From an uncultured Clostridia bacterium (GTDB taxonomy: Bacteria; Bacillota; Clostridia; Oscillospirales; Acutalibacteraceae), in NCBI GenBank assembly GCA_904420015.1, contig CAJFTS010000028.1, positions 1 to 42,439 of the forward strand: a DNA stretch of 42,439 nucleotides. Direction: 5' to 3'. The notes beneath the pieces are model-generated. The model was not told the origin of the DNA. It searched no databases and saw nothing but the letters and a program-made list of their open reading frames with translations. Below, piece by piece: positions 31,164-38,434 of this stretch. Each line of letters begins with the position of its first letter. Within the stretch, counting starts at the first letter, position 1. Position numbers and translations under genes: made by a program.

Positions 31164-32870
31164 ATGGAAGCGAAGATGCGCTATTGCTTTTGCCCTTCTT
31201 TGGACGGAGCCCTCCGGGTAAGGCCGGACGAAACCATGGAAGGGGACGCCGCCTATGGTTTCCGCCCCTTCCTGGACGGGGACCATTCCCCCCTGTCCCA
31301 GGTGCTGGCCGTTGACACCGGCGTTTGTTCCAGCCGCCCAGACATCCCGCTTCAGTTTGAGGCAAAGGTGGAAAAGCCGGGTGTTTACCGGGTGACGGTG
31401 CGGATGAAAAACGACGAGGCGGATATGGCTGTGACGGTATTCTCCACCCATCGGCGGTTTCATCTGATCGACTGCCCGGTGAAAAAAGGAGAGGAAAAGA
31501 CGGTTGTTTTCTCGGTGCACGTCTGCGATGTGCAGCCGAACGAAGCGCCTCTTATCAAGGGGGACCGGGTTGCGGTGGCGCTACTGGGGAAGCATGCGGT
31601 GCTGTCGGCGGTGGAGATTGAGAAGGCGGAGGACGTCACCGTCTTTGTGGCGGGGGATTCCACCGTTACCGACCAAAGCGCCAACTATCCCTATCAGCCT
31701 AAGACCAGCTACTGCGGCTGGGGCCAGATGCTCTCCCAGTGGTTCCAGCCGGGGGTGGCGGTCTCCAACCACGCCCAGTCGGGCCTGACCACCGATACCT
31801 TCCGAAAGGACGGGCATTGGAAGGTGGCGCTAGAGAATATGAAGCCGGGGGATTTTTGCTTTTTCCAGTTTGGGCACAACGACCAGAAATGCGACGAGCT
31901 GCAGGCCTTCGGCGGATACCTGGACAACCTGCGCCGGTATGTAAACGAATGCCGGGAGCGGGGGGTACAGGCGGTGCTCTGCTCCCCTATCAATCGGATC
32001 CTCTTTGAGGAAAACGGCGCGCTTAGGGATCTGCTGGGGGAATACGGGGAAGCGGTGCAGACGGTGGCGCAGGAGGAAGGGGTTCCCTTTGTGGATCTCT
32101 TGAGCCAGACCACCGCCATTTTCACCGATTTCGGCCCTCAAAAGGCGCCGGACTACTTCTGGAACGACGGCAGCTCGGTGGACCGCACCCACCCCAACGA
32201 TTTCGGCGGCGCGCTGATCTCCAGGCTGGTGGCTTCCGAGATTGCAAGGCAGGGTATCGCGCCTTTGTGCGAACGCCTCCGGACGGACTTTGTCCCCTAT
32301 CCGGTGCCTGAACTAAAAATCCGCCCGGTGCAGGGGGCGGGGATTTCCACCAGCTTCCTTCTCAACGACGCCATTAAGATCAACACCGCCACGGTAACCG
32401 ACCTGTCCGGCTGCCCTCAAAAGGCCGCGGTGCTGCAGCTGCTGGCCAAGGGTATCCTGACCCCCCAGGCCCAAGGCGCCTTTGCCCCCGACGCGCTTCT
32501 TACCCTTTCCGATGCAGCTACCGCGATGCTTCGCTCCCTGGGCCTTCCCGGCGAGGGTGTACCGGCAGCCGCCGGGCAAGGGCTTCTCCCCTTCGAGGGC
32601 AAGGACGGGGACCCGGTCTCCCGGGAAGGGCTGGCGGCGATGCTCGTCTGCACCTACAACCGCCGCGCCCCGGACAAGGCCATTGTGGGCGGTGTGGAGC
32701 GGTATCCCGACCGGGGGAAGATTTCCCCTTGGGCCCTCGACTATGTGCGGGCGGCGGATGAAATGAAGTTTATGGGCCCGGCGGACGACGAGGGGAATTT
32801 TCTCCCTCAGGCTCCGGTCACCCGGGCGCAGGCGGCGGGATATCTGTATAAAATGATGGCGACCCGCTGA
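31164..32870 (+). CDS. SGNH/GDSL esterase (rhamnogalacturonan acetylesterase-like) with C-terminal SLH-like repeats
   Basis: 568 residues. ATG 31164 is ten bases from AAGGA; a GTG three codons earlier is too close. Residues about 1-150 look like a beta-sandwich/carbohydrate-binding-like domain. The esterase domain follows: S166 in FVAGDSTVTD, Gly block in NHAQSGLTTDTF, Asn block in FFQFGHNDQK, and D340/H343 in DRTHPNDFGG, all intact. The last 170 residues or so hold about three degenerate SLH repeats (QLLAKGILTPQAQGAFAPDA; GDPVSREGLAAML; ERYPDRGKISPWALDYVRAA...PVTRAQAAGYLY). Expected role is pectin side-chain deacetylation at the surface, yet no signal peptide is visible. Confidence 0.85.
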   Translation: MEAKMRYCFCPSLDGALRVRPDETMEGDAAYGFRPFLDGDHSPLSQVLAVDTGVCSSRPDIPLQFEAKVEKPGVYRVTVRMKNDEADMAVTVFSTHRRFHLIDCPVKKGEEKTVVFSVHVCDVQPNEAPLIKGDRVAVALLGKHAVLSAVEIEKAEDVTVFVAGDSTVTDQSANYPYQPKTSYCGWGQMLSQWFQPGVAVSNHAQSGLTTDTFRKDGHWKVALENMKPGDFCFFQFGHNDQKCDELQAFGGYLDNLRRYVNECRERGVQAVLCSPINRILFEENGALRDLLGEYGEAVQTVAQEEGVPFVDLLSQTTAIFTDFGPQKAPDYFWNDGSSVDRTHPNDFGGALISRLVASEIARQGIAPLCERLRTDFVPYPVPELKIRPVQGAGISTSFLLNDAIKINTATVTDLSGCPQKAAVLQLLAKGILTPQAQGAFAPDALLTLSDAATAMLRSLGLPGEGVPAAAGQGLLPFEGKDGDPVSREGLAAMLVCTYNRRAPDKAIVGGVERYPDRGKISPWALDYVRAADEMKFMGPADDEGNFLPQAPVTRAQAAGYLYKMMATR

Positions 32871-32907
32871 CCAGCCAACCAAACGCATGCAAGGAGGACG
32901 TATTGCA

Positions 32908-33219
32908 TTGAACGTGAACAAGGAAAAAAAGCCAATTAAAAAATGGATGCTGGGCCTGTTGATCTTCCTGATCGGGTTTACACTGAATGTCTGCATGAAC
33001 CTTTTCCTCCAGGACCTGATTGTTTCCCTTATTTCCACCATCGGCTACTGCGTGGTGGCCTTCCTGCTGGAGGCGGTAAGCTATACCGGCATTTTGATAA
33101 TCGGGCTTTCTCTAAAGGAAAAGCATCCCATCCTTTGCATTGTGGTGCTGGGGCTGGCGCTGTTTGGATACGTGATGTCCGCTTATCTGCGCATTCAGAT
33201 GATTATGGCAATCCTGTGA
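32908..33219 (+). CDS. Small membrane protein, four predicted TM segments
   Basis: 103 residues with a TTG start at 32908, ten bases after AAGGAGG; the ATG at 32887 lies before that site. Hydrophobic stretches at about 11-30, 33-50, 52-68 and 75-98, with a basic N-terminus (NVNKEKKPIKKW). No family recognised. It follows the esterase by 37 bases and may be co-transcribed. Confidence 0.65.
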   Translation: MNVNKEKKPIKKWMLGLLIFLIGFTLNVCMNLFLQDLIVSLISTIGYCVVAFLLEAVSYTGILIIGLSLKEKHPILCIVVLGLALFGYVMSAYLRIQMIMAIL

Positions 33220-33342
33220 CCGGGGCGCGCTTCTAGGGCCCATAACCCGGCAAGGGAGGACGCAGGAAGGGCGTTACGGCTGAGTCGACTCCCTCCCGTT
33301 CTCCCCCTCTTTCCGCCAAGGCCGGTCTGGGGCGGCTCCTTG

Positions 33343-33405
33343 TATCGTTTCCGGGAGAAGGGAACCAAAGTGGACTTTTTACTCAGGCGAATGCCTCTCA
33401 GCAAC
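33343..33405 (+). pseudogene. Possible fragment of an IS6-type DDE transposase
   Basis: One frame reads LYRFREKGTKVDFLLRRM, which resembles the LYRAVDKEGNTVDFLL region of IS6-family transposases. Only about 20 residues match and nothing else of the gene is seen, so this is tentative. Confidence 0.3.
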
Positions 33406-33411
33406 ATGCGG

Positions 33412-33675
33412 CAAGAAGTCAAAACCACCGGCAAAGCCGAAGTCTGTAATAAGCCCTAGAAGGGCTTATTCCCAGCAAGCGTCTCAAGACGCACGGAAAA
33501 TTATTTCACTGGCATCACCTGCCCCGTGGCCCGTTCACAGGCGAATCCCCATTTTATAGGAAGCCTTCCGTCGCCGGTAGGCTGGCCGTTCGCAGCCCGC
33601 TTCCCCGATGCACAAAGCGAACGCTTTTTTGCGGGATATCTCCACCGCCAGAGCCGGTGGTTGACTTTTACAACA
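33412..33675 (-). mobile_element. Non-autonomous IS200/IS605-derived element (MITE-like relic)
   Basis: This stretch has no gene. At its left a CCACCGG half-palindrome (33425) is followed by AATAAGCCCT-AGA-AGGGCTTATT (33448-33470). That is the right-end order of the IS at 1551-2390, read on the opposite strand. At its right lies CCACCG...CGGTGG (33648-33664). Between them are further hairpins, for example GCGTCT-CA-AGACGC (33480-33493). The layout fits a short, transposase-less derivative with its right end at 33412. Ends are approximate. Confidence 0.45.
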
Positions 33676-33680
33676 ACGAA

Positions 33681-33717
33681 AAAACGCCCGGCAGCTATTT
33701 TAGCTGCCGGGCGTTTT
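33681..33717 (-). terminator. Bidirectional terminator of the thioesterase gene
   Basis: Perfect 17-bp stem AAAACGCCCGGCAGCTA (33681-33697) with 33701-33717, A-tract on one side and T-tract on the other, so it works for either strand. Confidence 0.9.
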
Positions 33718-33736
33718 TCTTCTGCGGGTTTCCCGG

Positions 33737-34216
33737 TTAAAAGGCCTCCGCCCGGCGCTGCCGGCGCAGCTCATTGCGGCGGATCCCCGCTTCCCATTCC
33801 GCTTTTTCCTCCTCGGTCTCCAGGATCAGGCGGGGAACCGGAACCGCCCTTTCCTCCTCATCCAGCGCCACCAGCACCAGATAGGCCCGGTTAATCATCT
33901 TGCGTTCGCCGCTCAGCTTTTCCACATAGGTGTCGACCCGCACTTCCATGGAGGTGTTGCCCACATAGGTAATCTGCCCCATTAAAAAGAGGGTGCTGTT
34001 GACATGGGCCGCCGCCTTAAATTGCAAATTGTCGATGGAGGCGGTGGTGACATTGCGGCCGGAATGCCGCCGGGCGACCACCGCAGCCACCACGTCGATC
34101 CATTCCATCAGCCTTCCGCCGAACAGGCGGTTATAGCCGTTGATATGCTCGGGCATAAGGATTTGAATCTGTTCGGTGCGGGAATCCGCCACCCGCTTTG
34201 CCTCTCGTTCTTCCAT
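33737..34216 (-). CDS. Acyl-CoA thioesterase, hotdog fold (YciA/BFIT type)
   Basis: 159 residues, ATG 34216 with a GCGGGGC region upstream (weak site). Hotdog signature: HINGYNRLFGGRLMEWIDVVAAVVARRHSGRNVTTAS is the N-terminal helix and strand region, with the acidic catalytic residue expected in this family within WID. VNSTLFLMGQITYVGNTSMEVRVDTYVE follows. It hydrolyses acyl-CoA thioesters in the cytoplasm; chain-length preference is unknown. A basic C-terminus (RRNELRRQRRAEAF) follows the fold. Single-gene transcript between a promoter at 34252 and the terminator at 33681. Confidence 0.92.
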   Translation of the reverse strand: MEEREAKRVADSRTEQIQILMPEHINGYNRLFGGRLMEWIDVVAAVVARRHSGRNVTTASIDNLQFKAAAHVNSTLFLMGQITYVGNTSMEVRVDTYVEKLSGERKMINRAYLVLVALDEEERAVPVPRLILETEEEKAEWEAGIRRNELRRQRRAEAF

Positions 34217-34251
34217 AAAATCTGCCCCGCTTTCTATTCGTTATTCTCCAC

Positions 34252-34280
34252 ATTATACTAGTATGTACCCAAAAAGGGAA
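34252..34280 (-). promoter_or_regulatory. Promoter of the thioesterase gene
   Basis: On the minus strand TATAAT (34257-34252) with TTCCCT (34280-34275) 17 bases upstream. The -10 is perfect, the -35 moderate. Confidence 0.55.
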
Positions 34281-34376
34281 TGCCTTGCACGTTTTTTCAT
34301 CGTTTTACTGGGAATGTCCCCCGCTTTCAGGGAAACTTCTGGGTAAGGCGGCGGTTCGCATCCTCCCTTTAGAAAG

Positions 34377-34399
34377 AAAAAAGCGCCGGCAAGCGGCGC
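34377..34399 (-). terminator. Terminator of comM
   Basis: GCGCCG/CGGCGC (34383-34388, 34394-34399), followed on the minus strand by TTTTTTCTTTC, directly after the comM stop. Confidence 0.8.
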
Positions 34400-34403
34400 A
34401 TGG

Positions 34404-35927
34404 CTATCTCCAATATTTTCGGTCCAGGCTGCGAAACTGCACCGCTTCGGCAATATGCGCCGAGGCGATCTGCTCGGCGGCATCCAAATCGGCGATGGTA
34501 CGGGCCACCTTGATGAGCCGGTCGTATGCCCTCGCGGAAAGACCCATCTGCTCAAACGCGCGCTGCAGCAGACGCTTGGCGTCCAGCGTCAGCTGGCAAT
34601 GCTCCTGCATTAGATCAGGCGTCAGGCGCGCGTTGCAGGAAACGCCGCTCCCCTGATACCGATCCAGCTGCAGCCGTCTTGCCCGGTTCACCCTTTTGCG
34701 GATATCCGCAGAGCATTCGCCCTTTTCCCTCGACGACAGATCGGAAAACTCCACCGGCGGCACCTCCACATGCAGGTCGAGCCGGTCGAGAAGCGGCCCG
34801 GACACCTTCGCCAGATAATTGGCCGCCGCCCCTTTTTTGCAGGTGCAGGGACGGGTGGGGTGTCCATAATATCCGCATGGGCAGGGGTTCATGGCGCACA
34901 CCAGCATCACCGCGCAGGGATAGGTCAATGTCCCGCTGACCCGGGAAATGGTCGCCTGGCCGTCCTCAATAGGCTGGCGGAGCACCTCCAGGGTATTGCG
35001 GGGGAATTCCGGCAGCTCGTCGAGGAAAAGAACCCCGTTGTGGGCCAACGAAAGCTCCCCCGGATGAGGGAGAGAGCCACCGCCCGCCAAGGCCGCCGGC
35101 GATACGGTATGATGGGGCGCGCGGAAGGGGCGTACCGTAATCAACGGCGTGTCCTGGGGCAGGCACCCGGCGATGGAATGGACCTTGGTGACCTCCAGCT
35201 CCTCCTCAAAGGTCATTTCCGGCAGGATGGACGGCAGGCGTTTGGCGAGCATGGATTTTCCCGAGCCGGGCGGGCCGATCAGCAGAATGTTGTGCCCGCC
35301 GGCAGCCGCAATCTCCATCGCCCGCCTCGCTTCCAGCTGTCCCTTTACGTCGGCAAAATCCGCAATTCCGGCAAAGGACACCTGAGGAAACTCCTTCATG
35401 CGGACCGGTTTGATGCGCTCCTTCCCCTTCAGATGGGCCAGCAGCTGGGTAACCGACGAGACCGGGTAGACGTCGATCCCATCCACCACCGAGCCTTCCG
35501 CCGCATTGTCCGCCGGGATAAACATGCTTTCAAAACCGGCCCGCTTGGCCTCCATTACCATCGGCAGGATGCCGTTGACGTGCCGCACCTCCCCGGTCAG
35601 GGACAGCTCTCCGGTAAACGCCATGCCGGTGGGGTCAAAATCCAGCTGGTTGGAGGCGAGCGCAATGGACAAAAGCAAAGGCAGGTCGTACAGCGGCCCT
35701 TCCTTTCGGATGTCGCAGGGTGCCAGGTTTGCCACAATCCTCCCAAGCGGCACCTCCATGCCGCAGTTGCGCAAAGAGGAGCGCACCCGCTCCCTTGCCT
35801 CCTTCACCGCCGCATCCGGAAGGCCTACCACGTCGAAGCCGGGAAGGCCGGTGGAAATATCCGCTTCCACCTCCACCTCGAACGCCTGCAGGCCGAAAAG
35901 TCCCATACTGGATAGACGTGCAAACAT
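34404..35927 (-). CDS. comM: YifB/ComM-family Mg-chelatase-like AAA+ ATPase
   Basis: 507 residues, ATG 35927 behind AAAAGGGG. N-terminal Lon-protease-like fold (VEVEADISTGLPGFDVVGLPDAAVKEARERVRSSLRN region), central AAA+ domain with Walker A GPPGSGKS and Walker B GVLFLDELPEF, and C-terminal domain with YYGHPTRPCTC cysteines and LSARAYDRLIKVARTIADL. In Vibrio and Haemophilus, ComM is a branch-migration helicase used in natural transformation; the family is widespread in bacteria without proven competence. All motor motifs are intact. Confidence 0.95.
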   Translation of the reverse strand: MFARLSSMGLFGLQAFEVEVEADISTGLPGFDVVGLPDAAVKEARERVRSSLRNCGMEVPLGRIVANLAPCDIRKEGPLYDLPLLLSIALASNQLDFDPTGMAFTGELSLTGEVRHVNGILPMVMEAKRAGFESMFIPADNAAEGSVVDGIDVYPVSSVTQLLAHLKGKERIKPVRMKEFPQVSFAGIADFADVKGQLEARRAMEIAAAGGHNILLIGPPGSGKSMLAKRLPSILPEMTFEEELEVTKVHSIAGCLPQDTPLITVRPFRAPHHTVSPAALAGGGSLPHPGELSLAHNGVLFLDELPEFPRNTLEVLRQPIEDGQATISRVSGTLTYPCAVMLVCAMNPCPCGYYGHPTRPCTCKKGAAANYLAKVSGPLLDRLDLHVEVPPVEFSDLSSREKGECSADIRKRVNRARRLQLDRYQGSGVSCNARLTPDLMQEHCQLTLDAKRLLQRAFEQMGLSARAYDRLIKVARTIADLDAAEQIASAHIAEAVQFRSLDRKYWR

Positions 35928-35973
35928 GTATACCCCTTTTCTGCGTGCCCGCGGCGCGCGTCTTGATTGCTAA

Positions 35974-36005
35974 AAAGGCGGCAGATGTCGCCATCTGCCG
36001 CCTTT
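35974..36005 (-). terminator. Terminator of the sortase operon
   Basis: AAAGGCGGCAGATG (35974-35987) pairs perfectly with 35992-36005; on the minus strand it is followed by TTTTTAGC. It separates the sortase cassette from comM. Confidence 0.85.
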
Positions 36006-36035
36006 ATTATAATACCATCATTCGATAAAATCAAA

Positions 36036-36926
36036 TCATTCTTCAATCTGCATCTGCAATGCTTGTTTTCTTTTCCTTCCCTTTGCAAGCAGCGACGCGC
36101 CCACCGCCGCCAGCAGCCCCAGCGCCAAAACCACAACCGAGAGGATCAGCAGCTGGAACAGGGCGTTTTGGATAAACTCCCTACAGAAAACCGAGAAATA
36201 GTCCATGGAAAAGAAGAACTTATTAACCAGGTGGGAGCTGATGAAAAACACCGCCGGGATCAGAACGAAAAAGCCGCTGGCAAAGAGGGCGCGGGAAAGC
36301 CATGGCAAGAACCGCCCTTTCCCCGCAGCAAAGAACAGCGCAAGGGTCAAAACCGCCGCTGCGCCAGCTCCAAGTCCCATAAACAACGGCACCTTAAGGT
36401 GAATGCTGCGGATTGCCGCAGCCAGGTTATCAAAGCTGATGAGAGGAAGGATGTTGGAGGCGTAGGTACTCGAGATCCGTCGTTTAAAGGCGGTTACACT
36501 ATCCCGCAGCGCCTGGCTGTCCTCCATTCCCTTTTGGGCAAGGGAAGCGTCGATACGCTCCTGCAGCTTTTGCTGCAGCACCGGCGATTCTACCTCCATA
36601 TCCACTTCATCCGATTCCCCGCGGATATAGGCATAAAATCCGTCAAGGAAGGCGGACAGATCCTCTTCCACCATCTCCGGCGTGGCCAGGTCCTCGATCA
36701 CCGCATCCTCAAAGCCGGACTGCAAAATATAATCGGAAAAATCCTCCTGCGCCTTTTGGGCCGCCTGTTCAAAATAGTTCATCTGCGCAAAGGAGTATAG
36801 GATTGCCTCCTTGTTCTCCACCGTCAGCAGATAGGTGCCGCCCAGCTGGAGCCCGGCCACCGCCGCCATCAGCAGAAAGGCAAGCAGGTAGGAAAGCCCA
36901 TTCCTAAGTATCCGTTTCGTTCTCAT
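36036..36926 (-). CDS. Four-TM membrane protein of the sortase cassette, unknown function
   Basis: 296 residues, ATG 36926, one base after the sortase stop (TGACATG), so translation is coupled. TM1 at about 11-33; residues 34-175 form a large, acidic, probably extracellular helical domain (NKEAILYSFAQMNYFEQAA, ATPEMVEEDLSAFLDGFY); three more TMs near 177-200, 210-232 and 255-280; basic tail KGRKRKQ. I know no family for it. Its place after a sortase and its putative substrate suggests a membrane partner in assembly or sensing of the anchored protein. Confidence 0.8.
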   Translation of the reverse strand: MRTKRILRNGLSYLLAFLLMAAVAGLQLGGTYLLTVENKEAILYSFAQMNYFEQAAQKAQEDFSDYILQSGFEDAVIEDLATPEMVEEDLSAFLDGFYAYIRGESDEVDMEVESPVLQQKLQERIDASLAQKGMEDSQALRDSVTAFKRRISSTYASNILPLISFDNLAAAIRSIHLKVPLFMGLGAGAAAVLTLALFFAAGKGRFLPWLSRALFASGFFVLIPAVFFISSHLVNKFFFSMDYFSVFCREFIQNALFQLLILSVVVLALGLLAAVGASLLAKGRKRKQALQMQIEE

Positions 36927-36927
36927 G

Positions 36928-37611
36928 TCAACCCTCCTGCCCGCTGCTTGGAGGATCTACCCGGTCACAGTGTACCAGATACCGGGTGCTGGGAAAACCG
37001 GCCGCATTGAACGGATAGCAGGTATACAAAATCAGCTCTTCCTTGTCCCGGTTGATGGGCGGCTCGTTTACAATGTCCACCACTTCTCCCAAGGTGACCT
37101 GGTAAGTAAAGGTGCCGTAGCCGGTTTCCACGATCACCTCGTCGCCCGGCTCCAGCTCGCCCAGCCGTCCAAAAATTTTGCGGGCGTTGTGGCCGGCATA
37201 CAGAATGGTCCCGCCCTCTCCCGGCAGGTAGCTGCCGGTGAATTGGCCGACCTTCTGCTTAATCAGCTTCAGGTCGTCTCCATAGGTTACCTCCAGCGTC
37301 AGGCCCAAGGCGGGCAGCTTCAGGGTAGCGTAAACCTCACCATACTCCGGATACTCCATCCCGCTGGCGGTTACCTGCCCCTCCTTCTCCTTCGGCTCGT
37401 CGGCTTCCGGCACAGAGGAGGCCGCCAGCTCGCTCTGAGACACGGAAGAGACGGCATCCGGCTCCGTCAGGAAATAATCCGCCGAGGAATAGAGGGGAAT
37501 CAGAAGATTTCCACCCATCCCAACCAGCAAAAAACCGATGAGAAAAAGGGAAGCAGTAACTGCAACGTTCCTTGCAATTACTGCCGCCGCCTTCTTAATC
37601 TTCAAATTCAT
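36928..37611 (-). CDS. Sortase, probably class D-like
   Basis: 227 residues, ATG 37611, two bases after the upstream gene. N-terminal TM (about 15-40), a Ser/Glu linker, then the sortase barrel with the full catalytic set: H141 (LYAGHNARKIFG), C198 (LILYTCYPF) and R210 (STRYLVHCDRV). It would cut a C-terminal sorting signal and attach or cross-link the protein. The TLKLPALGLTLEVTYGDD start of the barrel and the short length fit class D better than A or B, but this cannot be settled by eye. The adjacent surface protein lacks a clear LPxTG motif. Confidence 0.92.
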   Translation of the reverse strand: MNLKIKKAAAVIARNVAVTASLFLIGFLLVGMGGNLLIPLYSSADYFLTEPDAVSSVSQSELAASSVPEADEPKEKEGQVTASGMEYPEYGEVYATLKLPALGLTLEVTYGDDLKLIKQKVGQFTGSYLPGEGGTILYAGHNARKIFGRLGELEPGDEVIVETGYGTFTYQVTLGEVVDIVNEPPINRDKEELILYTCYPFNAAGFPSTRYLVHCDRVDPPSSGQEG

Positions 37612-37613
37612 CC

Positions 37614-38192
37614 TTAAGCAAGCGCCTTCCTGCGCTTGAAGAGGGCCACGCCGCCGAAGCCGGCCGCCAGGAGAAGAAGCCCCGCAATGCCGAAGCCGGA
37701 CAGCATGGTGAACAGATCGGTCGTCCCATCCGCCGCCGTTACGGCGAACACCGTGGACGGATCCACCTTATCGTATACCTTGCCGTCTTTATAGAAGATG
37801 AACATGCCGTAGGTACCCGCCGTGCGGTCGATGACCACTTCCAGCCCTACCGCCTTTGCACTGTTTTCAATCGCCGAAACGATGGCCGTCTTGTCGGCCG
37901 TGCTCAGCGTCTGCAGGTTTGTCGAGCCGTTCTTTTCAAAGATCGCCTTGATCTTCTCAAAATTTTCCATAACGATGTCACAAGCCTCGTCGCTGACCTC
38001 GTATTCGCTCAGATACCGTTCGACCCGCACGATCTGGTCGTCTCGAAACTTAAAGGTCTCGCTGCCGACGGTATACTCGCCCTTGACAAAATTCAAAACA
38101 TCCTGCTCATTGTAGGCCGCCGCGCTGAAGGAAGCCGAAGCAAACAGCATTACAGCAAGAAAAGCAGCCAGGCATTTCCCACGTCTTTTCAT
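37614..38192 (-). CDS. Secreted surface protein with C-terminal membrane anchor, putative sortase partner
   Basis: 192 residues, ATG 38192 with GAGAGGTG. Signal peptide MKRRGKCLAAFLAVMLFASASFSAAAY; a mixed alpha/beta domain of about 130 residues; then a C-terminal hydrophobic segment (FGIAGLLLLAAGFGGVALF) and KRRKALA. This has the shape of a sortase substrate, yet the position of the motif reads TTDLFTMLSGFG, with no LPxTG or NPxTG. Either the sortase recognises a non-standard signal or the protein simply stays in the membrane. It heads the cassette behind a consensus promoter. Confidence 0.85.
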   Translation of the reverse strand: MKRRGKCLAAFLAVMLFASASFSAAAYNEQDVLNFVKGEYTVGSETFKFRDDQIVRVERYLSEYEVSDEACDIVMENFEKIKAIFEKNGSTNLQTLSTADKTAIVSAIENSAKAVGLEVVIDRTAGTYGMFIFYKDGKVYDKVDPSTVFAVTAADGTTDLFTMLSGFGIAGLLLLAAGFGGVALFKRRKALA

Positions 38193-38234
38193 AATGCACC
38201 TCTCTTAGTACGATTATCTTTTCGGTTATTTCAA

Positions 38235-38263
38235 AGTATAAATACAAAATCCTGTTTTGTCAA
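38235..38263 (-). promoter_or_regulatory. Consensus sigma-A promoter of the sortase cassette
   Basis: On the minus strand TTGACA (38263-38258), 17-base spacer, TATACT (38240-38235), 43 bases before the ATG at 38192. This is the strongest promoter seen in the window. Confidence 0.88.
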
Positions 38264-38397
38264 CCGGCTGCAGTCTTTTCGGCGAGTTTTTTAATAAAAA
38301 AAGGATACTCCCGCCTTCCTTCCTATGCGATAAAATCATTCAGAAAGAAAAGCGATTTTGTAACCTTTTTGATACAGATTTCCACTCCCCGCGATGA

Positions 38398-38403
38398 TAC
38401 AAT
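38398..38403 (+). promoter_or_regulatory. Possible -10 box before the lipoprotein/two-component genes
   Basis: TACAAT, 31 bases before the ATG at 38435. TTGATA at 38369-38374 is 23 bases upstream, too far for a normal pair, so an activator-dependent promoter is possible. Confidence 0.35.
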
Positions 38404-38434
38404 AGAGGCGGTAGAAAGCAAACCAAAGGAGCTT

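Noticed and set aside
33480-33493. CRISPR-like or attachment-site repeat (GCGTCT-CA-AGACGC)
   Set aside because: Only one copy is seen and no spacer-repeat periodicity exists anywhere in the window.
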